Below the pieces are notes generated by a model that was not told the DNA's origin, did no database searches, and saw only the letters and a program-made list of their open reading frames with translations. From the NCBI GenBank assembly GCA_022798855.1, contig JAAWNI010000055.1, forward strand, positions 1 through 11,469: DNA of 11,469 bases. Reading direction: 5' to 3'. A program made the position numbers and the translations under genes. The stretch is from Lawsonibacter sp. (GTDB lineage: Bacteria > Bacillota > Clostridia > Oscillospirales > Oscillospiraceae). The stretch's first letter is position 1. The number at the start of each line of letters is the position of its first letter. This document shows, piece after piece, positions 1 through 6,203 of the stretch.

Positions 1-259
1 CACCATGGACGTGACCAAGGCCGTCAACGAGATTAAGGCCGGTAAGGTGGAGTACCGCCTGGACAAGACCAACATCATCCACTGCCCCATCGGCAAGGTG
101 TCCTTCGGCCCCGAGAAGCTCACCGAGAACTTCTCCGCCCTCATGGGCGCCATCATCAAGGCCAAGCCCGCCGCTGCCAAGGGCCAGTATATTAAGAGCT
201 GCACCGTGGCCGCCACCATGGGCCCCGGCGTCAAGGTCAACGGCGCCAAGCTGGTGTAA
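1..259 (+). CDS. rplA: 50S ribosomal protein L1, C-terminal part (5' end outside window)
   Basis: L1 binds 23S rRNA at the L1 stalk and helps release deacylated tRNA from the E site; in many bacteria it also represses its own mRNA. Only the last 85 codons or so are present, with the first complete codon at position 2, so the gene begins upstream. The visible part contains the family signatures IGKVSFGPEKLTENF, AKPAAAKGQYIKS and the C-terminal TMGPGVKVN motif, ending in TAA at 257-259. An internal ATG at 5 is not a start, because the L1 fold continues upstream. A terminator follows directly, and rplJ is not the next gene, so the usual rplKA-rplJL order is broken here. The identification is secure from the sequence signature. 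Confidence 0.96.
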   Translation, partial: TMDVTKAVNEIKAGKVEYRLDKTNIIHCPIGKVSFGPEKLTENFSALMGAIIKAKPAAAKGQYIKSCTVAATMGPGVKVNGAKLV

Positions 260-277
260 TCCATTGATTTGACATAG

Positions 278-307
278 AAATCCCCCGATCATGCGGTCGG
301 GGGGTTT
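278..307 (+). terminator. Intrinsic terminator after rplA
   Basis: A hairpin with arms 278-288 and 297-307 (core CCCCCGA / TCGGGGG, one G-T pair) and an 8-base loop starts 18 bases after the rplA stop codon. The following run is AT-rich (TTTATATTATA) rather than a pure T tract, so termination may be incomplete and the lipoprotein gene could receive read-through. Confidence 0.75.
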
Positions 308-332
308 ATATTATACACACAGGGAGGGCCTT

Positions 333-773
333 ATGGTCAAAACAATTTTAGCATCCGCAGCCCTTTTACTGCTTCCCATATCCCTCTGCGGCTGCTCAAG
401 CCAGGGCCAGGCCGGCGCTTCTGAACCTCAAATAACCACTTCCCTTATGCAGCTCAACGAGGATGGGACAATGACCGAGGTGGAGAAGCTCGAGCCGGTG
501 GAGGGCCAGCTGTCCACCGACGAGCTGATTGCCAAAGAGGGTGAAATCGAGGAGCTTCTGGAAGGCCAGAGCTATATCGAGGAGGCCTTTGCCAATCTCT
601 TCTACCGGGAGGGGGAACCGGAAAAGGTGTGCTTCATGGTTACTTTAAAGGGCGATGGCCTGGAGGAGCACATGGATGAAATATCCGCTTTAGTTACAGG
701 CGGGCTGGATTCCTGCGATTTGGAGAATTCCTGCATCAGGGACCTCTGGGGCGCCGTTTACCCTGCCAAATAG
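333..773 (+). CDS. Small lipoprotein of unknown function
   Basis: The product is 146 residues. It opens with a charged MVK, a hydrophobic stretch and a lipobox LCGC at residues 18-21, so Cys21 is the likely lipidated residue and the protein would be anchored on the outer face of the membrane. The rest is acidic and hydrophilic (rich in E and D), with no transmembrane segment and no family that I recognise. The ATG at 333 was chosen because AGGGAGG lies just upstream at 321-327 and the signal peptide begins there; an in-frame ATG at 291 lies inside the rplA terminator. I see no convincing promoter of its own, so it may depend on read-through from rplA. It converges with the MFS gene across a shared terminator. 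The coding call is good; the function is unknown. Confidence 0.8.
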   Translation: MVKTILASAALLLLPISLCGCSSQGQAGASEPQITTSLMQLNEDGTMTEVEKLEPVEGQLSTDELIAKEGEIEELLEGQSYIEEAFANLFYREGEPEKVCFMVTLKGDGLEEHMDEISALVTGGLDSCDLENSCIRDLWGAVYPAK

Positions 774-774
774 G

Positions 775-813
775 AAAAAGCTTCCCCCAACTGTGAAAGT
801 TGGGGGATTTTTT
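775..813. terminator. Bidirectional intrinsic terminator between convergent genes
   Basis: A perfect 9-bp stem (CCCCCAACT at 784-792 with AGTTGGGGG at 798-806) and 5-base loop are followed by six T at 808-813 on the plus strand. A run of five A at 775-779 gives a T run on the minus strand. It can therefore stop both the lipoprotein transcript and the MFS transcript, whose stop codon (812-814) overlaps its edge. Confidence 0.9.
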
Positions 814-2050
814 ATACCTCCTCCAGCTTCTGAAACACCCTCCTGGACCGGAGGGCCACCAGGGCGGACAGGGCCGCCGCGCCCAGCAGCACCGCCCAGG
901 GGGGCAGGAAGTCGAAGAGAAGGCCGTATCCCGCCTGTCCCAGGGGGGACGCGCAGTTGGCCACCGCCTGGATGCAGGCGATCACCTTGCCCAGCAGCTG
1001 GCTGGGCGCCTGGGCCTGGACCAGGGTGAGCATCACCACGGTGAACAGCATGGCGGAGGCCATGACCAGCATGGATATGAGGGTAACGCCCCAGTAGCCC
1101 ACCTCCGCGGGCACCCCGGGGAGGACGGCCAGCCCCATGAAGCCCGCCATTATGGCGCAGGCCAGCAGGCACACCGACCCGTGGCGGGGCTTCAGCCGTG
1201 GGCCCAGCACCCCGGCCAGCATTCCGCCCAGCAGCCCGCCAAACCCCATGGCCGCCTGGGTCAGCCCCATACGGGCGTCGCTCATGCCCAGCACCTGGGC
1301 CACGATGGCGGGAATCCCCACCACCATCACCGCCGACAAAATCAGGTTGAAGGCGGACAGCACCAGCGTCACCGACAGAAACACCGGCCGCTCCCTGGAG
1401 ATGTACCGCCAGCTCTCCCCCAGGTCCTGGCCCACCGTGGCCAGCACTCCGGCGGGCCGGGGGCGCTTCTCGTGGGGGACGCGGATGAAAATTTCCATCA
1501 CCGCCGAGCAGAAGAAGCAGACCCCGCCGATGGTGAGGATGGGGGGCAGCCCCCACAGCCCGAAGACCACACCCCCCAGGGCGGGCCCCAGCAGGTTGGC
1601 CAGGGTGGCCACCATGTTGATCACCGCGTTGCCCTGGGCCAGCCGGCCGGGGGGCAGCAGCAGGGGCAGGCTGGCCTGGACCGCCGGCTGGTAGGCCCCG
1701 GCGATGGCGTAGAGGAGCATCAGCGTGCCGATGACCAGGGGCACCAGCGGGGCCTTGCCCCACAGCAGGGTGAAGCACACCGTCAGCCCGGCGGTGAGGA
1801 AGTCCAGCCCCACCATGATGCGGCCCTTGTGGACCCGGTCCGCCGCCGTGCCGCCGATGGGGCCCATGAGGATCATGGGCAGGAAGGAGCAGGCGTTCAC
1901 CACCCCGAAGAGGGTGATGGAGCCCGTCTCCCGCAGCAGGTACAGGGGCAGGGCAAAGTGGAGGATGGCGTTGCCGAAGAGGGAGATGATCTGCCCGATG
2001 ACCACCAAAGAAAAATCCCGGGTGAACAGGGCGCTTTTTTGTGTGTCCAT
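812..2050 (-). CDS. MFS transporter, probable drug or metabolite efflux pump
   Basis: This is a 412-residue integral membrane protein with the length and hydrophobic pattern of a 12-helix major facilitator. The N-terminal helix block (FSLVVIGQIISLFGNAIL) and a motif A-like loop between helices 2 and 3 (GGTAADRVHKGRI, residues 66-78) match the branch of the superfamily that includes macrolide-efflux and EntS-type exporters. The ATG at 2050 follows AAAGGAG on the minus strand at about 2060-2066. A palindromic site related to the tetR operator lies at 2073-2093, and tetR is the next gene upstream on the same strand, so transcription is probably repressed by that TetR and induced by a ligand of the regulator or pump. 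The substrate cannot be read from the sequence. The family is certain; the efflux direction is inferred from family and context. Confidence 0.9.
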   Translation of the reverse strand: MDTQKSALFTRDFSLVVIGQIISLFGNAILHFALPLYLLRETGSITLFGVVNACSFLPMILMGPIGGTAADRVHKGRIMVGLDFLTAGLTVCFTLLWGKAPLVPLVIGTLMLLYAIAGAYQPAVQASLPLLLPPGRLAQGNAVINMVATLANLLGPALGGVVFGLWGLPPILTIGGVCFFCSAVMEIFIRVPHEKRPRPAGVLATVGQDLGESWRYISRERPVFLSVTLVLSAFNLILSAVMVVGIPAIVAQVLGMSDARMGLTQAAMGFGGLLGGMLAGVLGPRLKPRHGSVCLLACAIMAGFMGLAVLPGVPAEVGYWGVTLISMLVMASAMLFTVVMLTLVQAQAPSQLLGKVIACIQAVANCASPLGQAGYGLLFDFLPPWAVLLGAAALSALVALRSRRVFQKLEEV

Positions 2051-2072
2051 AGAGGTTGCTCCTTTCTTGTTA

Positions 2073-2093
2073 AAACCGACCGTCGGTTTGTAT
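2073..2093 (-). promoter_or_regulatory. Probable TetR operator upstream of the MFS gene
   Basis: The site contains GACCG-N-CGGT centred at 2083 and matches the tetR operator at 17 of 21 positions when the two centres are aligned. A slightly shifted perfect palindrome (AAACCGAC / GTCGGTTT around 2081) is also present. It lies 23 bases upstream of the MFS start codon, ahead of the ribosome binding site. I found no good -35/-10 pair beside it. Confidence 0.72.
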
Positions 2094-2102
2094 TGCTGGG
2101 TG

Positions 2103-2127
2103 TGTAAGGGCGGCCTTTGGCCGCCCG
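2103..2127. repeat. Palindromic repeat module, GGCGGCC type
   Basis: It begins TGTAAGGG and forms a perfect 8-bp stem (GGGCGGCC at 2108-2115 with GGCCGCCC at 2119-2126) and a TTT loop. The module and its right flank resemble 4767-4810, where TGTAGGGGCGGCC also starts a hairpin followed by a TGGGA...CCGG flank. Confidence 0.7.
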
Positions 2128-2146
2128 CTGGGAAGGTGCCGGAATT

Positions 2147-2224
2147 TGTAGGGCGCGACGACCCTGGCGCGCCGTGTTCCATGATTGTTCACATTGCGGC
2201 GTGCCGGGGTCGTCACGCCCTACA
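2147..2224. repeat. 78-bp inverted repeat with TGTAGGG / CCCTACA ends
   Basis: Arms of 28 bases at 2147-2174 and 2197-2224 match at 25 positions in inverted orientation, around a 22-base AT-richer centre. The ends are TGTAGGGCG and CGCCCTACA. The left arm carries the GCGACGACCC core also seen at 4900-4926. It fills most of the tetR-MFS gap and ends 6 bases from the tetR stop codon. No T run follows on the minus strand, so it is not a standard terminator, although it could attenuate read-through from tetR. Confidence 0.85.
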
Positions 2225-2230
2225 GGAAAA

Positions 2231-2866
2231 TCAGGTCCGGGAAAACTCTGCCATCGCCTCAATCAAATCCTCGTCCAGCAGCTCAAAGCCGTACTGCCGG
2301 GTGAACTGGTTAAAGAAAGCGCACCGGGCCCGGACCTGCTCCGGTGTGCTGGGGCGGAAGATAGGGTGGAGCCACAGGTTGGCCAGAATCAGCAGTACCT
2401 CAGACAGCTCCTCCGGGTGATTGGCCTGGATGGAGCCGTCGGCGATGCCTTCCCGCAGAACAGGCAGGACGTAATCCGGGGCAGCCTCCCCCAAAATGCT
2501 CTGCATCTGGAGAGTCATGAACTTGGGGTTTTCAATGATGAAAGGCAGCATGTGGAGAATTTTCCCTTGGAAAGACATTCGCAAGGAGGTACGGAACATC
2601 TCCCGCAGCTTCTCCGCCCCAGTGAGGCCTTTCCGGTCCCGAACTTTTGCCAGCATAGCGCTTTGTGCTTCTCCCACCCGGTCCACCACGGCGATGATAA
2701 TGGCCTCCTTGGAGGCAAAGTGGTGGTAGATGGCCCCCTTGGACAGCTTGGTGGCGTTGATAATGTCCTGGAGGGTGGTCTTGTCGTAGCCCTTCTGGAA
2801 AAAGAGGGCGGCCGCAGTGTCCAGAATGTGGGTGACTGTCTGCTCCGGGTGCTTGTTCCGGGCCAT
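2231..2866 (-). CDS. TetR/AcrR-family transcriptional repressor
   Basis: The 211-residue protein has the usual TetR length. The N-terminal DNA-binding domain is clear: helix 1 (ILDTAAALFFQKGYDKTTLQDI, about residues 14-35) and a helix-turn-helix with recognition segment LSKGAIYHHFASKEAI at 41-56. The ligand-binding C-terminal half is divergent, as usual for this family, so no inducer can be named. The ATG at 2866 follows GAGGAGGGG at about 2873-2881. Its promoter (TTGACA-N17-TACTAT) is directly followed by a perfect palindrome at 2887-2907, and a related site precedes the MFS gene downstream on the same strand. This is the classic arrangement of a repressor that controls itself and an efflux pump. 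The family is certain; the target is inferred from the sites. Confidence 0.95.
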   Translation of the reverse strand: MARNKHPEQTVTHILDTAAALFFQKGYDKTTLQDIINATKLSKGAIYHHFASKEAIIIAVVDRVGEAQSAMLAKVRDRKGLTGAEKLREMFRTSLRMSFQGKILHMLPFIIENPKFMTLQMQSILGEAAPDYVLPVLREGIADGSIQANHPEELSEVLLILANLWLHPIFRPSTPEQVRARCAFFNQFTRQYGFELLDEDLIEAMAEFSRT

Positions 2867-2886
2867 AGCGGGCCCCTCCTCTCTGG

Positions 2887-2907
2887 ATACAGACCGGCGG
2901 TCTGTAT
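2887..2907 (-). promoter_or_regulatory. tetR autoregulatory operator
   Basis: This is a perfect 21-bp palindrome with half-sites ATACAGACCG and CGGTCTGTAT around a single central base at 2897. It starts two bases downstream of the -10 box, over the expected transcription start, so a bound repressor would block initiation. Size and position are typical of TetR-family operators. Confidence 0.88.
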
Positions 2908-2908
2908 T

Positions 2909-2937
2909 ATAGTAGCATAGCCAGCTCGGGCTGTCAA
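2909..2937 (-). promoter_or_regulatory. Sigma-A promoter of tetR
   Basis: On the minus strand TTGACA (2932-2937) and TACTAT (2909-2914) are spaced by 17 bases. TATAAT also occurs three bases further on, but at a 20-base spacing. The -35 box overlaps the stop codon (2934-2936) of the upstream exported-protein gene. Confidence 0.85.
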
Positions 2938-3413
2938 GAGGTATACTCCAAGTCTCCGCTGGCATAGAGCCAATACAAGTGCTCAGCCATATAGTCTTCA
3001 AGCGTCCTTTCCTTTTTGCTGAGGGAGTAATTTGTCTGGCAGTAATGGGACAGAACTTCCATGTGGTCCGGTCTGGTTTCAAATTCCCGCAGGCTGTTGC
3101 AGTGTTTTCTGACCGCCTCGTACCCCATTTTCATCGTGTTAAAGGCATATATGTCGGACAGAAACGGGTAATCCAGCACAGTCTGAAGCAGCGCGTCAGT
3201 GGCCATGCTTTGCAGGAGCTCGTCAGGGACCTGGCTTGCCTGCCTTCGGGCGGAGGTACTTCCAAGGTCGATCCATTCCTGTGTACCCGGCACATAGGGG
3301 TACTCGTAGGGAACATTGACGGTGTACGGCGAGACTGGCTTTGTGTTCGCCACCGCCCACAGGGCCAGGACGCTGGCCGCGCAAAAGATAATCAACAACG
3401 TTTTGTTGCGCAT
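2934..3413 (-). CDS. Small exported protein of unknown function
   Basis: The product is 159 residues and starts with a signal peptide: RNK, then the hydrophobic stretch TLLIIFCAASVLALWAVA, with a plausible AVA cleavage site after residue 22. The mature part contains VPYEYPYVPGTQEW and a segment like PDELLQSMATDALLQTVLDYPFLSDIYAF. From memory this resembles small secreted proteins of unknown function common in Clostridia and Bacilli; that comparison is not verified here. The ATG at 3413 follows AAGGAGG at about 3419-3426. The gene starts only 16 bases after the DUF815 stop codon, so it is probably its operon partner, exported while the ATPase stays inside. Its stop codon overlaps the tetR -35 box, so operon transcription may continue into tetR. 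Confidence 0.8.
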   Translation of the reverse strand: MRNKTLLIIFCAASVLALWAVANTKPVSPYTVNVPYEYPYVPGTQEWIDLGSTSARRQASQVPDELLQSMATDALLQTVLDYPFLSDIYAFNTMKMGYEAVRKHCNSLREFETRPDHMEVLSHYCQTNYSLSKKERTLEDYMAEHLYWLYASGDLEYTS

Positions 3414-3429
3414 AGCGTCCTCCTTCCGT

Positions 3430-4677
3430 TTATACGCTCAGGCTGGCCACAAACTGCCGCGCCACCCGAGGGGTGCGCCCAGCGTGGCGGATCTCCCAGG
3501 TCATGGCCTGGGCGTGGAGGGCGTCCCGGTCCATGGAGATGCCCGCCTGGGCGGCCAGGTGGTCCACCAGGGCCAGGTAGCCCGCCTTGTTCATGGTCAG
3601 GTAGGGGATGCGCAGGCCGAAGCGCTCGGCTAAGGCGGTCTTTTCCGAAATAGTCTCGAAGGTGTCCACCTCCTCCCCCGCCCGCTCGGTGAAGGTCTGG
3701 CGCACCAGATGCCGGCGGTTGGAGGTGGCGTAGATGGCCACGTTGACGGGCCGCTTCTCCAGGGAGCCCTCCAGGATGGTCTTCAGGGCGGAGTAGGTCT
3801 TGTCGTCCTGGTCGAAGGCCAGGTCGTCGATGAACAGGATGAACTTCTGCCGCCGGCCGGCCAGGGAGCGGATCAGGCCGGGCATGCCGGTGAGGTTTTC
3901 CTTCTCCACCTCGATGAGGCGCAGGTCCTCCATGCCGGGCAGGTAGAGCATGGACTTCACCGTGGCCGACTTGCCGGTGCCTCCGTCGCCAAAGAGGAGG
4001 ACGTTGTTGGCCTGGCGGCCCGCCAGCATCAGCCGGGTGTTTTGCTCCACCTGGCCCCGCTGGTGCTCGTAGCCCAGCAGGTCCTCGGGCTGGGGGCAGT
4101 CCGGGTCGGCCACCGGGACCAGAGTGCCGTCCTCCCACAGGAAGGCCCGGTATTTGGCGAACTCCCCCGCACCGTGGTCCTTGTAGAACTGAGTGACGCT
4201 GTCGAAGTCGAAGGGGGCCGCCGCCCGCCACCGGGGCAGGCCGGCCAGCACCGGGGCGTACTCGTCGCCCAGCAGGGGCTTCATGGCGTCGATGAAGCGG
4301 TCGCAGTCGGTCTGGGCCAGCAGGACCAGGGTTTCGATGTCCCGCCGGGCCGCGTTCTCCAGGGCGGGGTCGGACTCGCCCCGGTCGATGAGCCGGGAGT
4401 ACAGAGTCTCATTGTACCGCAGATAGTCCCACAGCCAGTCGCCCAGGCCCTCGCAGCCCGCCAGGCGCAGGGAATGGAACAGCCGGATATAAAAATCCAG
4501 GGCCTCCTCTCCTCTTTTGTGCTTCAAAAAGTGCAGCAGCCGCTCGGCATTCCCCATCACGCGGACATCAGGGCCGCTGTTTTGCTTCACCATTCCGGCC
4601 ACTCCAATCAGGGGGTCCAGCAGCTCCCGATAGGCGGATATCCCCATCAGGGCGGCGTGTAAGGCGTTGAGTTCCAT
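3430..4677 (-). CDS. DUF815-family AAA ATPase
   Basis: The protein is 415 residues. The N-terminal 200 or so are helical and leucine-rich, without a motif I know. An AAA module follows: Walker A GDGGTGKS at 230-237, Walker B FILFIDDL at 279-286, sensor-1 segment YATSN at 316-320, a likely arginine finger in EKTALAERFG (Arg352) and sensor 2 GRTPRVARQF at 400-409. This arrangement matches the DUF815 group of cytoplasmic ATP-binding proteins, whose biological role is not established. All catalytic residues are present, so it should hydrolyse ATP. The ATG at 4677 was chosen for AAAGGAG just upstream; a start at 4734 would lie inside the promoter. It is followed after 16 bases by an exported-protein gene. 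The family call is strong; the role is unknown. Confidence 0.9.
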   Translation of the reverse strand: MELNALHAALMGISAYRELLDPLIGVAGMVKQNSGPDVRVMGNAERLLHFLKHKRGEEALDFYIRLFHSLRLAGCEGLGDWLWDYLRYNETLYSRLIDRGESDPALENAARRDIETLVLLAQTDCDRFIDAMKPLLGDEYAPVLAGLPRWRAAAPFDFDSVTQFYKDHGAGEFAKYRAFLWEDGTLVPVADPDCPQPEDLLGYEHQRGQVEQNTRLMLAGRQANNVLLFGDGGTGKSATVKSMLYLPGMEDLRLIEVEKENLTGMPGLIRSLAGRRQKFILFIDDLAFDQDDKTYSALKTILEGSLEKRPVNVAIYATSNRRHLVRQTFTERAGEEVDTFETISEKTALAERFGLRIPYLTMNKAGYLALVDHLAAQAGISMDRDALHAQAMTWEIRHAGRTPRVARQFVASLSV

Positions 4678-4705
4678 AGTTTTCTCCTTTATTTGCGTTT
4701 TTTCC

Positions 4706-4734
4706 ATTTTAACGGGTAAAAGCGGCCTTGTCAA
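4706..4734 (-). promoter_or_regulatory. Sigma-A promoter of the DUF815 operon
   Basis: On the minus strand TTGACA (4729-4734) and TAAAAT (4706-4711) are spaced by exactly 17 bases, giving a leader of about 20 bases before the ATG. Its -35 box overlaps the -35 box of the opposed plus-strand promoter at 4728-4756. Confidence 0.87.
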
Positions 4735-4756
4735 CCGCTAAGAGACATGATACAAT
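4728..4756 (+). promoter_or_regulatory. Sigma-A promoter reading towards dus
   Basis: On the plus strand TTGTCA (4728-4733) and TACAAT (4751-4756) are spaced by 17 bases. Transcription from about 4763 would run through the palindrome array at 4767-5063 before reaching dus at 5095, giving a leader of about 330 bases. The -35 box shares five base pairs with the DUF815 -35 box, so the two promoters may compete for polymerase. Confidence 0.72.
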
Positions 4757-4766
4757 GGAGAAACTT

Positions 4767-5063
4767 TGTAGGGGCGGCCCGTGGCCGCCCGTTGGGAGAG
4801 TCCGGCACATCGCGGGCGGCCACAGGCCGTCCCTGCGGGTTTGCGGCCCGCGTGTAGGGGCGGATATTATCCGCCCGGGTGGGATGCTCCACTCAGGAAT
4901 GTAGGGGGCGACGACCCGGCGCCCCGTTATCACAATTTGCAATTTTACGGCGCGCCCTACCACAGGCCGCCCCTGCGGGTTTGCGGCCCGTATGTAGGGG
5001 CGGACATTGTCCACCCGCCGTGAAAGCACAGAGTTCCACGGGCGCGCAATGCGCGCCCCTACA
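4767..5063. repeat. Mosaic array of palindromic modules upstream of dus
   Basis: This 297-base block opens with TGTAGGGG and closes with CCCCTACA. Hairpin modules in order: 4771-4790 (GGGCGGCC type); 4814-4832, an inverted relative of it; 4853-4877 (9-bp stem, GGCGGATA type); 4900-4960 (GACGACCC type, related to 2147-2224); 4993-5017, a variant of 4853-4877; and 5040-5058 (GGGCGCGC / GCGCGCCC with AAT loop). Segments 4821-4877 and 4961-5017 are direct repeats, identical at 51 of 57 positions and 140 bases apart. There is no open reading frame with a ribosome binding site, and no CRISPR-like regular spacing. Confidence 0.85.
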
Positions 5064-5094
5064 GACGAAATCCACGCGGATAAGGAGCAATCCT

Positions 5095-6066
5095 ATGGCC
5101 ACCATTGGAGGAATCACAATTGAGACGCCCCTGGCCCTGGGCCCCATGGCGGGGGTGACGGACATGGCCTTCCGCACCATCTGCCGGGAGCAGGGGGCGG
5201 GGCTGACCTGTACCGAGATGGTCAGCGCCAAGGCCCTGTGCTACCAGGACCGGAAGTCCATCCCCCTCCTGCAAATGGGGGAGGGCGAGCGCCCCGCCGC
5301 CGCCCAGATCTTCGGCAGCGACCCCGTCTGCATGGAGGAGGGCGCGGCCATCGCCAAGGAGGTTTCCGGGGCGGATTTTATCGACATCAACATGGGCTGC
5401 CCCGTGCCCAAGGTGGCCAACTCCGGGGACGGCTCCGGGCTGATGCGGAACCCGGACCTGGCGGTGAAGGTGGCGGAAGCGGTCATCAGAGGGGCGAAAT
5501 GCCCGGTGACGGTGAAATTCCGCCTGGGCTGGGACAAGGGGTCCATCAACTGTGTGGAGTTCGCCAAGGCTATGGAGGAAGCCGGTGTGGCGGCGGTGGC
5601 CGTCCACGGCCGGACCAAGGTGCAGATGTACTCCGGCGCTGCCAACTGGGACTGGATCAGGGAAGTGAAGAAAGCGGTAAAAATTCCCGTCATCGCCAAT
5701 GGGGACGTGTTCAAAGGGGAGGACGCCCCACGCATCCTCAAGTACACCGGGGCAGACATGGCCATGATCGGCCGGGGGGTGTTCGGCAACCCCTGGCTCT
5801 TTGCCCAGTGCCGGGCGGCCCTGAACGGGGAGCCCATCCCAGAGCTGCCCCCCTTGTGGGAGCGGTGCGATACCGCCGTCCGGCAATTCGAGATGGCCGC
5901 GAAAAACAAAGGCGAGAAAATCGCCTGCCTGGAAGCAAGGAAGCAGTACGCCTGGTATTTGAAGGGGGTCCCCCACGCGGGGTATTATAAGGAGCAGATC
6001 GTAAAAATTACCACCCTGGAGGACGTCTACCGGGTGACCAAGGGGATCAAACGGGATTTGTGCTGA
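5095..6066 (+). CDS. dusB: tRNA-dihydrouridine synthase, DusB-like
   Basis: This enzyme reduces specific uridines in the D-loop of tRNA to dihydrouridine, using FMN and NADPH, in the cytoplasm. The 323-residue protein has the whole family pattern: N-terminal APMAG-like LGPMAGVTDMAFR (15-27), TEMVSAKAL (40-48), DINMGCPVPKV with the catalytic Cys102, KFRLGW (141-146), HGRTKVQMY (171-179), ANGDVF (201-206) and the FMN phosphate-binding GRGVFGNPW (226-234). The DINMGCP and GDGSGLM segments fit the DusB-type subfamily of Firmicutes. The ATG at 5095 follows AAGGAG at 5082-5087. The gene lies behind a long repeat-rich leader with a probable promoter at 4728. Its stop codon TGA is immediately followed by TGTAGGG of the next repeat block. 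Family certain; the exact Dus subtype is likely. Confidence 0.94.
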   Translation: MATIGGITIETPLALGPMAGVTDMAFRTICREQGAGLTCTEMVSAKALCYQDRKSIPLLQMGEGERPAAAQIFGSDPVCMEEGAAIAKEVSGADFIDINMGCPVPKVANSGDGSGLMRNPDLAVKVAEAVIRGAKCPVTVKFRLGWDKGSINCVEFAKAMEEAGVAAVAVHGRTKVQMYSGAANWDWIREVKKAVKIPVIANGDVFKGEDAPRILKYTGADMAMIGRGVFGNPWLFAQCRAALNGEPIPELPPLWERCDTAVRQFEMAAKNKGEKIACLEARKQYAWYLKGVPHAGYYKEQIVKITTLEDVYRVTKGIKRDLC

Positions 6067-6178
6067 TGTAGGGACACGGCTTGCCGTGTCCGCCCTGCGG
6101 ACGAAAAAAAGCGGCCACGGTTTGCCGTGTCCGCCGTATGGATGGATAGAAACGGCCACGACAAGTCGTGGCCCTACA
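6067..6178. repeat. Palindromic repeat block between dus and the sigma gene
   Basis: This 112-base block opens with TGTAGGG directly after the dus stop codon and closes with CCCTACA. It holds three hairpins: GACACGGC-TT-GCCGTGTC at 6073-6090; GGCCACGG / CCGTGTCC at 6113-6132, with one mismatch; and GGCCACGAC-AA-GTCGTGGCC at 6154-6173. The first two lie in an imperfect direct repeat (6074-6100 and 6116-6142, about 22 of 27 positions alike). I see no clear promoter in the 137-base gap to the sigma gene. Confidence 0.82.
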
Positions 6179-6188
6179 AAGGGGAGAC

Positions 6189-6194
6189 AGGAGG
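6189..6194 (+). promoter_or_regulatory. Ribosome binding site fixing the TTG start of the sigma gene
   Basis: A consensus AGGAGG lies 9 bases before TTG at 6204. The only upstream in-frame alternative, GTG at 6168, is inside the repeat hairpin and has no ribosome binding site. Confidence 0.82.
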
Positions 6195-6203
6195 TGGACC
6201 GCC

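Noticed and set aside
269..274. TTGACA as a -35 box for the lipoprotein gene
   Set aside because: No -10 box lies 16-18 bases downstream, because that stretch is the rplA terminator hairpin. The TATATT at 307-312 is too far away.
690..2107. Long open frames on both strands overlapping the MFS gene
   Set aside because: Their products are Gly/Pro/Gln/His/Arg-rich composition artefacts, while the 812-2050 frame has a proper transporter sequence and a ribosome binding site.
2147..2224. Inverted repeat as the tetR terminator
   Set aside because: No T run follows either arm on the minus strand, and its ends match the dispersed repeat family.
3709..4662. Plus-strand frame opposite the DUF815 gene
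   Set aside because: No recognisable protein features; the minus-strand frame has intact AAA motifs.
4767..5063. Possible CRISPR array or riboswitch
   Set aside because: Repeats are unequal in length and spacing, differ in sequence and sit in both orientations, and no spacer pattern or cas gene is present. The modules recur at other intergenic places, which does not fit a dus-specific riboswitch.
5059..6159. Minus-strand frame opposite dus
   Set aside because: The translation is His/Gly/Pro-rich and unrelated to any family; dus has all its catalytic motifs.
6168..6203. Upstream GTG start for the sigma factor
   Set aside because: It lies inside the repeat hairpin without a ribosome binding site, while AGGAGG is ideally placed for TTG at 6204.
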